Source: Acidimicrobiaceae bacterium
GTDB lineage: Bacteria; Actinomycetota; Acidimicrobiia; Acidimicrobiales; RAAP-2
DNA: 41,096 nucleotides
Assembly (NCBI GenBank): GCA_013044405.1
Contig: JABEUR010000080.1
Span: 1-41,096 of the forward strand
Direction of reading: 5' to 3'
Shown here one piece after another: positions 34,231-41,096 of this stretch (within the stretch, counting starts at the first letter, position 1; every line of letters starts with the position of its first letter). The notes under the pieces were generated by a model. That model searched no databases. It worked only from the letters and a program-made list of their open reading frames with translations, and was not told the origin of the DNA. Both the position numbers and the translations under genes were made by a program.

Positions 34231-36021
34231 GTGACGTACCCAACCGGCAACAAGAAACTCATCGCATGGGTGCACGAGGTGGCAGAACTCACTACCCCCG
34301 ATCGTATCCATTGGTGCGATGGCTCCGCGCAGGAGTACGACGATCTCTGCCAGTTACTCGTTGATCAAGGAACCTTCACCAAGCTCTCTGACGCGAAGCG
34401 ACCCAACAGTTACTACGCCACCTCTGATCCCGGCGACGTCGCGCGCGTGGAGGACCGGACGTTCATCTGCTCGAAGAACGAGATCGACGCCGGACCCACG
34501 AACAATTGGCGCGATCCATCAGAGATGCGAGACACGTTGAACCAGCTACTGGCTGGATCGATGAAGGGTCGTACGATGTACGTGGTCCCCTTCTCAATGG
34601 GTCCGCTCGGATCGAACATCTCGCACATCGGTGTGGAGATCACAGATTCGCCCTACGTGGTCGTGTCGATGCGGATAATGACGCGCATGGGAAAGGGTGC
34701 GCTCGACGTCTTGGGCGACGAAGGTGCATTCGTCCCCTGCCTGCACTCGGTGGGAATGCCGCTCCAAGACGGTGAGCCCGACGTCAAGTGGCCCTGCAAC
34801 GCGGACAACAAGTACATCGTCCAGTTCCCCGACACCCACGAGATCGTCTCGTACGGTTCGGGGTACGGCGGCAACGCCCTGCTCGGCAAGAAGTGCTTCG
34901 CACTGCGCATCGCCTCAGTACTCGCGCGCGACGACGGTTGGCTCGCCGAACACATGCTCATCCTCAAGTTGACCAATCCCGCCGGTGAATCACGCTATGT
35001 TGCTGGCGCCTTCCCGAGTGCCTGTGGAAAGACCAACCTGGCGATGCTCGTGCCGACGGTGCCGGGGTGGAAGGTCGAGACCATCGGTGACGACATCTGC
35101 TGGATGAAGCCAGGACCCGATGGTCGCCTGTACGCGATCAATCCGGAGGCGGGTTTCTTCGGCGTGGCTCCCGGGACGAACCTCGAGACCAACCCCAACG
35201 CCATGTACTCCATCGAGGCCAATACGATTTTCACCAACACCGCGATCACCGCCGATGGCGACGTCTGGTGGGAGGGCATGGGCGAACCCCCGGCCGGAAT
35301 GACTGATTGGAAGGGACAGCCCTGGTCCAAGGAACTCGGAACACCGGCCGCCCATCCCAACTCGCGATTCACCGCCCCAGCCCAACAGGATCCGGCGATT
35401 GCCCCTGAATGGGAGGATCCGGCCGGCGTGCCCATCGACGCCATACTCTTCGGCGGTCGGCGCGCCAGCGTCGTCCCGCTGGTGTTCCAGTCACGCACCT
35501 GGGATCACGGCGTCTTTCTCGGTTCGATCATGGCCTCAGAGACCACCGCTGCCGCCACGGGTGCAGTGGGCAATCTTCGCCGCGATCCCTTCGCCATGTT
35601 GCCATTCTGCGGATATAACATGGCCGACTACTTCGGTCATTGGCTCACGTTCTCGGACCGCTTCGATGAAGCGCGACTGCCCAAGATCTTCTACGTCAAC
35701 TGGTTTCGCAAGGGCGCCGACGGGCGCTGGCTGTGGCCGGGATACGGTGAGAACAGCCGCGTGCTCGAATGGGTCTTCGAACGTAGCGCGGGTCGCGGCG
35801 ATGCCGTCGAGACGGCTATTGGCTGGGTGCCCACACCTGGCGCGATCAACATCGAAGGACTCTCGGTGACCAACGAGGACATGACTGAGTTACTCACCGT
35901 CCACGCCGACGACTGGCGCGCCGAAGTCCCGCTGATCCGCGAGCACTACGGCCAGTTCGGTGAGCGCATCCCGGCCAAACTCGTGGCCGAAGTCGACGAA
36001 CTCGAACGACGACTGGCCTGA
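34231..36021 (+). CDS. pckG: phosphoenolpyruvate carboxykinase (GTP)
   Basis: A 596-residue GTP-dependent PEPCK, which makes PEP from oxaloacetate for gluconeogenesis or runs anaplerotically. The kinase P-loop reads [14 protein letters not shown], with the hyper-reactive cysteine typical of the GTP form. [29 protein letters not shown] and [13 protein letters not shown] are also present. Length matches the family. The GTG at 34231 has a strong GGAGG 7 bases upstream. It is a single-gene unit, divergent from thiL and convergent with the type II NADH dehydrogenase gene. Confidence 0.96.
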   Translation: MTYPTGNKKLIAWVHEVAELTTPDRIHWCDGSAQEYDDLCQLLVDQGTFTKLSDAKRPNSYYATSDPGDVARVEDRTFICSKNEIDAGPTNNWRDPSEMRDTLNQLLAGSMKGRTMYVVPFSMGPLGSNISHIGVEITDSPYVVVSMRIMTRMGKGALDVLGDEGAFVPCLHSVGMPLQDGEPDVKWPCNADNKYIVQFPDTHEIVSYGSGYGGNALLGKKCFALRIASVLARDDGWLAEHMLILKLTNPAGESRYVAGAFPSACGKTNLAMLVPTVPGWKVETIGDDICWMKPGPDGRLYAINPEAGFFGVAPGTNLETNPNAMYSIEANTIFTNTAITADGDVWWEGMGEPPAGMTDWKGQPWSKELGTPAAHPNSRFTAPAQQDPAIAPEWEDPAGVPIDAILFGGRRASVVPLVFQSRTWDHGVFLGSIMASETTAAATGAVGNLRRDPFAMLPFCGYNMADYFGHWLTFSDRFDEARLPKIFYVNWFRKGADGRWLWPGYGENSRVLEWVFERSAGRGDAVETAIGWVPTPGAINIEGLSVTNEDMTELLTVHADDWRAEVPLIREHYGQFGERIPAKLVAEVDELERRLA

Positions 36022-36044
36022 ATCCAGCACGCTCGCGAGGATTC
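36020..36044. terminator. possible hairpin between pckG and ndh
   Basis: GAATCC and GGATTC form a 6-base stem around a 13-base loop in the 28-base convergent gap. There is no T-run, so intrinsic termination is doubtful. Confidence 0.25.
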
Positions 36045-36049
36045 TTGGA

Positions 36050-37351
36050 CTATTCGGCTGTCTCAGCGTCAGCCACGATCAGGCGAGGACCCGACGGCCA
36101 ATCGAAGTAACGCCACGTCCAGTTGATCATGACGCGAATCTTGTTGCGAAAACCAACGAGGTACCACAGATGCAGCCCCAGCCAGGCGAGCCAACCGGCC
36201 GTTCCCTTGATGACGCCACCTCGAGGAAGCTTCGCCACAGCCGCATGGCGCCCTATCGTCGCCATGATGCCCTTGTTTCGGTACCGGAACGCCACCGTCT
36301 CTTGGCCCTCGAGCACGCGCAGGATCTGCTGTGCGCAGTGGCGTCCGGACTGGATCGCCACCGGCGCCAACTGCGGACAGAACTGCGTTGCGTCCATCGG
36401 CACCGCGGCGGCGTCGCCCACCGCCCACACGTTGGAACTCTCGACGAGTCGAAGGTCCCCCGTCACCCTGGCGCGGCCCCCGGGACCTGGAGAGGCCTGC
36501 AAATCATGGGCCAACGTCCCGCTCGCGGTGACACCAGCGGCCCAGACCACCGCAGCGGTCTCGATGCGCTCGCCATCAGAAAAACGAATGGCGTGCTCCT
36601 CGACTTCGATGACTGATCGTCCCAAGTCGATCTCGACCCCGATCTGTTCGAGCTCCCTTTTGGCGTAGCGACTGGCGGACTCCGGAAAGGCCGTCAAGAG
36701 GCGCGGGGCGAGGTCGACCAGCAGCACCCGGACCTTCGCGGCGTCGAGGCGTAGGCCGTCTCGCTTGATGGCGATTCGAATCAGTTCTGAGAGGGCGCCC
36801 GAGGTTTCCACGCCCGTCGGACCACCTCCGACGACGACGAAGTTGAGGGTGACCGGCGACTGCTCGGCGAGAACGTCAGCCCGCTCGAGAGCGAGGAGCA
36901 GTCGATTTCGAAGCTTGCGGGCGTCGGCGAGTGAGTACAGGGGCATGGCGTACTTGGACGCACCGGGAATGCCGAAGTAGGCGGCGGTCGCTCCGGTGGC
37001 GACGACGAGGTGATCGAAGGTGAGCTCCGAATGGTCTTCGAGGACCACGAGACTGCGAGCGTGGTCAACGAGTGACACCTTGGCGTGGCGAAACCCGATG
37101 TTATCGGCGTGGCCGAAGATCGTCCGGATGGGATACGCCACGTCCGCCGGCTCGAGTCCGGCCGTGGCTACTTGGTAGAGCAACGGCAAGAAGGTATGGA
37201 AGTTGTGCTTGTCCACGATGGTGACGCGAACATCCTGGTTGGCGAGGCCGCGCGCGACCGCGACGCCCGCGAAACCGCCACCGATGATGACCACGTGAGG
37301 CAGGTGCGAGAGATCTCGATAGGCGGGCTTGCTGCTCGTCGACGTCGCCAT
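36050..37351 (-). CDS. ndh: type II NADH dehydrogenase (NAD(P)/FAD-dependent oxidoreductase)
   Basis: A 433-residue two-dinucleotide-fold flavoprotein of the NDH-2 family, passing electrons from NADH to quinone without pumping protons. The FAD site is HVVIIGGGFAGVAVARGL (residues 19-36), and the NADH site is NFVVVGGGPTGVETSGALSE (about 170). VWAVGDAAAVP carries the FAD aspartate. The C-terminal stretch WLAWLGLHLWYLVGF is the expected membrane-surface anchor. It follows the MFS gene after 38 bases on the same strand. The ATG at 37351 is used; a TATGCT box lies 10 bases upstream, so it may also be expressed on its own. Confidence 0.92.
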   Translation of the reverse strand: MATSTSSKPAYRDLSHLPHVVIIGGGFAGVAVARGLANQDVRVTIVDKHNFHTFLPLLYQVATAGLEPADVAYPIRTIFGHADNIGFRHAKVSLVDHARSLVVLEDHSELTFDHLVVATGATAAYFGIPGASKYAMPLYSLADARKLRNRLLLALERADVLAEQSPVTLNFVVVGGGPTGVETSGALSELIRIAIKRDGLRLDAAKVRVLLVDLAPRLLTAFPESASRYAKRELEQIGVEIDLGRSVIEVEEHAIRFSDGERIETAAVVWAAGVTASGTLAHDLQASPGPGGRARVTGDLRLVESSNVWAVGDAAAVPMDATQFCPQLAPVAIQSGRHCAQQILRVLEGQETVAFRYRNKGIMATIGRHAAVAKLPRGGVIKGTAGWLAWLGLHLWYLVGFRNKIRVMINWTWRYFDWPSGPRLIVADAETAE

Positions 37352-37389
37352 ATCCCACTACAGCATAGGCAGTCGGACCTCGGTCTGGG

Positions 37390-38688
37390 TCAGGACTCGG
37401 CGAAATGGCGACTCGTCCAGTAGACGAGGCCGGCAACGAAGGTGAGCACCGCGAGCAATTGATCACCGACGGAGAATCTCATCGTGATCGCCACCGGTAT
37501 CAGTGCGCCGATCACCCAGAGCAACTGTTGGCGAACCGCGAAGCGCGCAAAGGTCCGCCCCTGGGCGCCCGCAGCGACATTGCGTTGGGTGATCGCGTCA
37601 AAAGTCGGCTGGGCCACCGCGGCGCACAGACCGAGCCAGCCGGCCAGTGCGATCTGGACGAGCAAGGTGGGGCTGGCCGAAGCCAGAGCGGCTCCGGTTC
37701 CCGTGGCGAGCAGGGCCAAGGCCAGCAACGTCGATTCCTTGAGCGAATTACGCACTCGCGTCACGAGGGCAAGGCCGAGCAGTGCGCCCAGAGCGCTCAG
37801 CACGAGGGCAAAGGCGAAGTATCCCAGTCCGGCGTGTTCGCGCCTCAGCCCAAAGGCCAGCAGGAACGTAGCGAATCCAACGGTGAACCTCATGAGCGCG
37901 GCAGCGAAGAGACCCCATACCACTTCGGAATCGCCGAGTGGGTTGAGTGCGTGCAAGTCTCGCTCGGTCTGACTCAGAGCCGTCACCTCATCTCGTACTG
38001 CTCGAGTTGGACGCTGCAAACGCATGCTCGCGACGGTCGCAGCCAAGTAGACAAAGGAAGCAGCGATCAGGACGCTCGACGCTCCGACTCCTTTCAACAG
38101 CCCCGCACCCAAAGCGCCGGCGATCAGTCCCGCCAAAGTACCGAGCAGCGTGAGCTGGGCATTGAAACCCGCGAAGCCGCCTTGTGCTCCGGCTCCCTCT
38201 CCCGGCCAGCCCGCTTGTCCCACATCCTTCGCGTGAGCACGCAGCTGATCGGTTCGAGCCATTTCGGGAACGAGTGCTCCGCGCGTCACCACGTACAGTT
38301 TTGAAGAGATGAGCACCAAAAAGGCCTCGGGGAAAAGCCAGAGCGAATTGAGGTGCTGACTCATGGTCCAACACAACAGGGCTCGAAGTCCCGCCGACAT
38401 CGCCACGAGGATCCTTCGCCCGTTGGCGGAGCGGTCGATCAGTGGCCCGAGCACTGGCGAGACCACGGCGAATGGCGCGATGGTGATGAGTAGGTAGGCC
38501 AGCACCTTGCCCTTGGCTTCAGTCGGTGACACTGAGAAGAACAGAGAACCGGCCAGCGAAACGGTCACGAACGTGTCGCCGGCCATCATGATGACGTGCA
38601 CCAATGCGAGCCGACCAAAAGCGGTTTGCTGGTCGAAAAGGTCCTGGGCTGAGGCCCACGCTAAAGAGCCAAATCCCCGTCGCCGCAT
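37390..38688 (-). CDS. MFS-type transporter
   Basis: A 432-residue membrane protein with about 12 hydrophobic segments and the major-facilitator layout. FGRLALVHVIMMAGDTFVTVSLAGSL makes the first helix, and GPLIDRSANGRRILVAMSAGLRA has the loop 2-3 type DRxxxGRR motif. The substrate is unknown. The ATG at 38688 is chosen over an in-frame start 24 codons upstream because TACGCT lies 8 bases before it and the removed part looks non-coding. It sits between the secreted protein gene and ndh on the same strand. Confidence 0.83.
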   Translation of the reverse strand: MRRRGFGSLAWASAQDLFDQQTAFGRLALVHVIMMAGDTFVTVSLAGSLFFSVSPTEAKGKVLAYLLITIAPFAVVSPVLGPLIDRSANGRRILVAMSAGLRALLCWTMSQHLNSLWLFPEAFLVLISSKLYVVTRGALVPEMARTDQLRAHAKDVGQAGWPGEGAGAQGGFAGFNAQLTLLGTLAGLIAGALGAGLLKGVGASSVLIAASFVYLAATVASMRLQRPTRAVRDEVTALSQTERDLHALNPLGDSEVVWGLFAAALMRFTVGFATFLLAFGLRREHAGLGYFAFALVLSALGALLGLALVTRVRNSLKESTLLALALLATGTGAALASASPTLLVQIALAGWLGLCAAVAQPTFDAITQRNVAAGAQGRTFARFAVRQQLLWVIGALIPVAITMRFSVGDQLLAVLTFVAGLVYWTSRHFAES

Positions 38689-38696
38689 GATGATCA

Positions 38697-38702
38697 AGCG
38701 TA
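38697..38702 (-). promoter_or_regulatory. putative leaderless -10 box for the MFS-type gene
   Basis: TACGCT on the minus strand, 8 bases before the ATG at 38688. It lies in a 105-base gap after the secreted-protein gene, which suggests separate or added transcription of the MFS gene. Confidence 0.35.
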
Positions 38703-38793
38703 GGTGATGAGTGGTTCGCGCACGACATTGCGACAAGGTACGACACAAGAGCGAGAGCACCGCCGGCCCACTCGGGGCCCCTTGCGCCCGGCG

Positions 38794-39150
38794 CTAATTC
38801 GAAAAGCAACCAAGTTTGTACACGAGTTGGGGCAACCGTGCGGGTTTGCACCACCGAAGTCGCGAAGCGATCTCCCACGTTTCGCTCGCGGGTCGATAGC
38901 GCAAGACCTCAGTGACCCCGATCTCGTTGGGCGATGTACCGACCGTTGCCCAGGCGAAGGCCCAACCAGCGTGGCAACCGAAATTGTCTAGCGAATCGAG
39001 GACCAACGCGCCTCCGAAGGCACCGGCCAGCGAACCAGGTGTGCACGAGGTGGCCCACGCCGCCTCCGAAGACGTCGGTCCGGCGCCGCCCACCGCGCTC
39101 GCCATTGCTATGAACAAAGCAGCGGTGGCGACCACCCTCGCATATCTCAT
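38794..39150 (-). CDS. small secreted four-cysteine protein, function unknown
   Basis: A 118-residue protein with a clear signal peptide: MRYARVVATAALFIAMASAV, then small residues, with cleavage probably near Ala30-Ala33. The mature part has four cysteines (Cys36, Cys59, Cys101, Cys115), enough for two disulfides. It contains FGCHAGWAFAWATVG, IGVTEVLRYR and a terminal YKLGCFSN, which resemble small secreted proteins I have seen in related actinobacteria without known function. It lies 34 bases after the tetR stop on the same strand, with GGTGG before the ATG. No catalytic motif is seen. It could be a binding or inhibitor module at the cell surface, but that is a guess. Confidence 0.75.
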   Translation of the reverse strand: MRYARVVATAALFIAMASAVGGAGPTSSEAAWATSCTPGSLAGAFGGALVLDSLDNFGCHAGWAFAWATVGTSPNEIGVTEVLRYRPASETWEIASRLRWCKPARLPQLVYKLGCFSN

Positions 39151-39184
39151 AGACCACCATTCAACATCCCAGAGACTCCAATGC

Positions 39185-39799
39185 TCAGCGAGACCTGACC
39201 ATCCCGCTAAACGCCACGCCCATCGCCACCTCCCAGTCACCATCGTCGATGGGGGCGGACGCGACGTCATCGAGGTTGCGCCCGAAAATCAAGACTTGCA
39301 TGACCACGGCAATCGTATGCGCCGAAAGGTCACTGCGGAGCCAGCCGTGCTCTTGTCCGTAGCCGATGACGTCACTGAGTCGATCAGTCAGGCGTACTTG
39401 GGCGTCGCCGATTGCCGACTTCAACGCCGGTCGAGTCTGCGCAGCCGCGACTATCCTCAGGCGAAGCGCTCGACGACTACGTCGCTTCTTGCCCGACGAA
39501 ACGAGTTCGACCAGTGGAGCCACCGCTTCGACGAAGTCGTCGAATGTCTCCACCGTGGTGCTCACTTTGCTCAACGCCTCGATATCCTCATCGACCAGCT
39601 GGGAGAAGATCTTCTCGTACGCGGCTTCAATCACTCCCTCTCGCGATCCGAAATGGTGATACACCGAGCCATAGTTGACTCCGGTCACCTCGCAGATCTC
39701 GGGTATGCGAATCTGGGACTCGTCACTCAAGATAAGGCGTTCGGCGACCGCATCTAGCACCGTATTCATCACCGGAATCGATCGGCGTTGCTTGACCAC
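39185..39799 (-). CDS. TetR/AcrR family transcriptional regulator
   Basis: A 204-residue one-component repressor. The N-terminal helix-turn-helix domain covers residues about 10-55 with IRIPEICEVTGVNYGSVYHHFGSREGVIEAAY, cut here as the classic recognition helix (GVNYGSVYHHF) and following helix. The C-terminal ligand domain is variable, and its ligand is unknown. The start is set at the GTG 39799, because TAAATT lies exactly 6 bases before it; a TTG two codons upstream is also possible. It heads a minus-strand run with the secreted protein and MFS gene, likely regulated targets, and is divergent from the FMN reductase gene. Confidence 0.87.
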   Translation of the reverse strand: MVKQRRSIPVMNTVLDAVAERLILSDESQIRIPEICEVTGVNYGSVYHHFGSREGVIEAAYEKIFSQLVDEDIEALSKVSTTVETFDDFVEAVAPLVELVSSGKKRRSRRALRLRIVAAAQTRPALKSAIGDAQVRLTDRLSDVIGYGQEHGWLRSDLSAHTIAVVMQVLIFGRNLDDVASAPIDDGDWEVAMGVAFSGMVRSR

Positions 39800-39805
39800 C
39801 GACAA

Positions 39806-39811
39806 AATTTA
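39806..39811 (-). promoter_or_regulatory. putative leaderless -10 box for the tetR gene
   Basis: TAAATT on the minus strand is followed by exactly 6 bases and then the GTG at 39799. Confidence 0.45.
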
Positions 39812-39878
39812 TCCGATGTCCATCTCAATTACTACCAAGTCACCCAAATCGACGCGCAGGACCTCATACGTTCAATAC

Positions 39879-39910
39879 CCAACGACGGCCCAACGACGCG
39901 ACCAACGCCG
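39879..39910. repeat. three direct repeats CCAACG(A/C)CG in the tetR-FMN reductase gap
   Basis: CCAACGACG at 39879-39887 and 39890-39898, and CCAACGCCG at 39902-39910, are spaced 11 and 12 bases apart, about one helical turn. Downstream lies the 8-base palindrome TTGTACAA (39962-39969). They could be regulator sites, but no motif is known to me. Confidence 0.35.
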
Positions 39911-40008
39911 TTAGGGTGGCGACGCAAGCACAGAACGCACTTCTAGTTGCGTCGTCTGCACTTGTACAACATCGAAGACACAATTCGTCACACCGGCGAG
40001 AGGAATGT

Positions 40009-40590
40009 ATGAGACCCCCAGTTCTGCAGATCATCATCGGAAGTACGCGACCGGGTCGCGTCGGACCGGCCATCGCCGCCTGGTTCGCCGGACGCGCCAA
40101 AGCTCACGGAGGCTTTGAGGTCGAGTTGATTGACATCGCCGACTTTGGTCTACCACTGTTGGACGAACCAAATCATCCGATGGCTCGCAAGTACACGAAG
40201 GATCACACCATGCGTTGGTCGGCAACGATCTCGAATGGGGACGCCTTCGCCTTCGTGGTTCCTGAATACAACCACAGCTTCAACGCGGCCACGAAGAACG
40301 CGATCGACTTCCTCTACCACGAATGGCGTTTCAAGCCGGCGGGCATCTTGAGTTACGGCGGCGCGGCGATGGGGACGCGATCCGCTCAGGCGCTCAAGCC
40401 CGTGTTCGCTGCACTGAAGTTATTGCACGCTGGTGACGTCTCGGTACCCCTCGTGAACAATCCCGTCAAGGACGGAGTCTTCCACCCCAACGAGATACTC
40501 GCGAGCGCCGCCGACGCCCTGCTCGATGAGATCGCCATGAGCGTACCGGCACTCATCGAACGCAGAAGCCGGGCGAAGACTACAGCGTGA
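40009..40590 (+). CDS. NAD(P)H-dependent FMN reductase family protein
   Basis: A 193-residue flavodoxin-like reductase of the NADPH-dependent FMN reductase family. The FMN phosphate loop is IIIGSTRPGRVGPAIAAWF (residues 7-25), and the ring-binding loop is VPEYNHSFNAATKNAIDFL, followed by PAGILSYGGAAMGTRSAQAL. Family members reduce FMN, quinones or azo compounds; the substrate here is unknown. The ATG at 40009 has GAGAGGA upstream, while an in-frame ATG at 39916 lacks one and adds unlike residues. It is divergent from tetR, whose product may control it, and its 3' end overlaps the convergent apbE by 11 bases. Confidence 0.9.
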   Translation: MRPPVLQIIIGSTRPGRVGPAIAAWFAGRAKAHGGFEVELIDIADFGLPLLDEPNHPMARKYTKDHTMRWSATISNGDAFAFVVPEYNHSFNAATKNAIDFLYHEWRFKPAGILSYGGAAMGTRSAQALKPVFAALKLLHAGDVSVPLVNNPVKDGVFHPNEILASAADALLDEIAMSVPALIERRSRAKTTA

Positions 40591-41096
40591 CCGGAGTTGC
40601 CATCGGGAAATTGTTCGTCGCGGTCCAGGATCGATCCCTTCGCACCGCGAAGGCTTCGTAGCCGTCGAGCTGCTCGACAGTACGCAAAACTTCCTCCCCA
40701 CCGACGACGAGCGCGGTCGCCAGGGCGTCGGCCAGACCCAGGTCGTCGCCACACACCGTGGCCGATGCCAGACGAGCCCGGTGTACGCCGCTGAACGGGT
40801 CGAAGAGGTGCGCGCCACGTTCGTAGTCGCCCGAGGTCGCGATGCTGGAGCGAACCTTCGCCACGCACGCCAGGCGCTTGGTATCGAAGGGGTTGACGAT
40901 TCCAACCTGGAACGCCGACGAGTCGCCGGGGCGACCCGATACAGCAACATCACCAGCCGCGTTCACGATGGCCCCTTGAGCACCGAGACCAACCAGCACT
41001 CCGAGCGCTCGTTGAGCGGCCCAACCTTTCACGTAGCCCGTTGGGTCGACTCCACCGGGCATCGACCAGGGATCGAACCAACCCAGGGTGATCGCC
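40580..41096 (-). CDS. apbE: FAD:protein FMN transferase (ApbE), 5' end outside the window
   Basis: The C-terminal 171 residues or so of an ApbE-family flavin transferase, which links FMN to threonine of partner proteins or hydrolyses FAD. The open frame runs off the right edge (LGWFDPWSMPGGVDPTGYVKG), so the ATG at 41062 is internal, not the start. Family motifs follow in order: NAAGDVAVSG, SSIATSGDYERGAH, LFDPFSGVHRARLASATV and CGDDLGLADALATALVVGG, the Mg and flavin site. The signal peptide or lipobox cannot be seen. Next to the FMN reductase gene it makes a small flavin pair, but the two are convergent. Confidence 0.9.
   Translation of the reverse strand, partial: AITLGWFDPWSMPGGVDPTGYVKGWAAQRALGVLVGLGAQGAIVNAAGDVAVSGRPGDSSAFQVGIVNPFDTKRLACVAKVRSSIATSGDYERGAHLFDPFSGVHRARLASATVCGDDLGLADALATALVVGGEEVLRTVEQLDGYEAFAVRRDRSWTATNNFPMATPVTL

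Noticed and set aside
39797-39805. TTG at 39805 as the tetR start
   Set aside because: The GTG two codons later lies exactly 6 bases after a TAAATT box, matching other genes here, so it is preferred though not proven.
41060-41090. GGTTCGATCCC on the minus strand, tRNA-like
   Set aside because: It is part of the ApbE coding frame (WFDPW) and no cloverleaf can be drawn.

Overview
The window is GC-rich, densely coding chromosomal DNA from an actinobacterium (phylum Actinomycetota). A member of the class Acidimicrobiia or a close relative is my best guess. The evidence is a DUF2469 protein, a SepIVA-like DivIVA protein next to DUF177, PspA with HtpX and PspAB, two families of F420-type oxidoreductase, a GTP-dependent PEP carboxykinase, and many start codons placed 6-8 bases after a TANNNT box as expected for leaderless transcripts. 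The class-level assignment is inference.

Left part (1-14388): small mixed units. There is a possible membrane protein at the left edge, a SRPBCC protein, a decayed short-chain dehydrogenase, an alpha/beta hydrolase, an MFS exporter, a small conserved protein, a stand-alone RecB-type nuclease with an Fe-S cysteine set, a one-cysteine DsbA-fold protein, a DoxX protein and a luciferase-like F420 oxidoreductase. Then come purK-purE, an envelope-stress operon (pspA-htpX-pspAB), a minus-strand operon nfo-fumC-pterin carbinolamine dehydratase, and a PPOX-type flavoprotein.

Centre (14390-32914, all minus strand): a very long housekeeping block. Read in transcription order it is fakA-recG, then rsmD-coaD-sepIVA-DUF177-rpmF-plsX-acpP-rnc-mutM-smc-ftsY-ffh-rpsP-khpA-rimM-trmD-rplS-DUF2469-unknown. 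Start/stop overlaps of 4 bases are common, and the largest gap (about 140 bases, with a promoter) lies between recG and rsmD. It joins fatty-acid activation and phospholipid precursor supply (FakA, PlsX, ACP), CoA synthesis, protein targeting (FtsY, Ffh), chromosome organisation (SMC), DNA repair (MutM, RecG), ribosomal proteins (L32, S16, L19, and L28 divergently), and rRNA/tRNA maturation (RsmD, RNase III, RimM, TrmD).

Right part (32995-41096): rpmB is divergent from fakA. It is followed by thiL, pckG, and a minus-strand run tetR - small secreted four-cysteine protein - MFS transporter - type II NADH dehydrogenase. The window ends with an NADPH-dependent FMN reductase and a 5'-truncated ApbE flavin transferase.

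I found no CRISPR array, phage, transposon, rRNA or tRNA, and no convincing new multi-gene defence or biosynthetic system. The points most worth a second look are the repeated leaderless-promoter pattern, a 14-base perfect palindrome covering the fakA start and the rpmB promoter, a tyrosine beside the GTP-binding TKLD motif of Ffh, the unknown gene closing the ribosomal operon, and the secreted protein in the tetR cluster.
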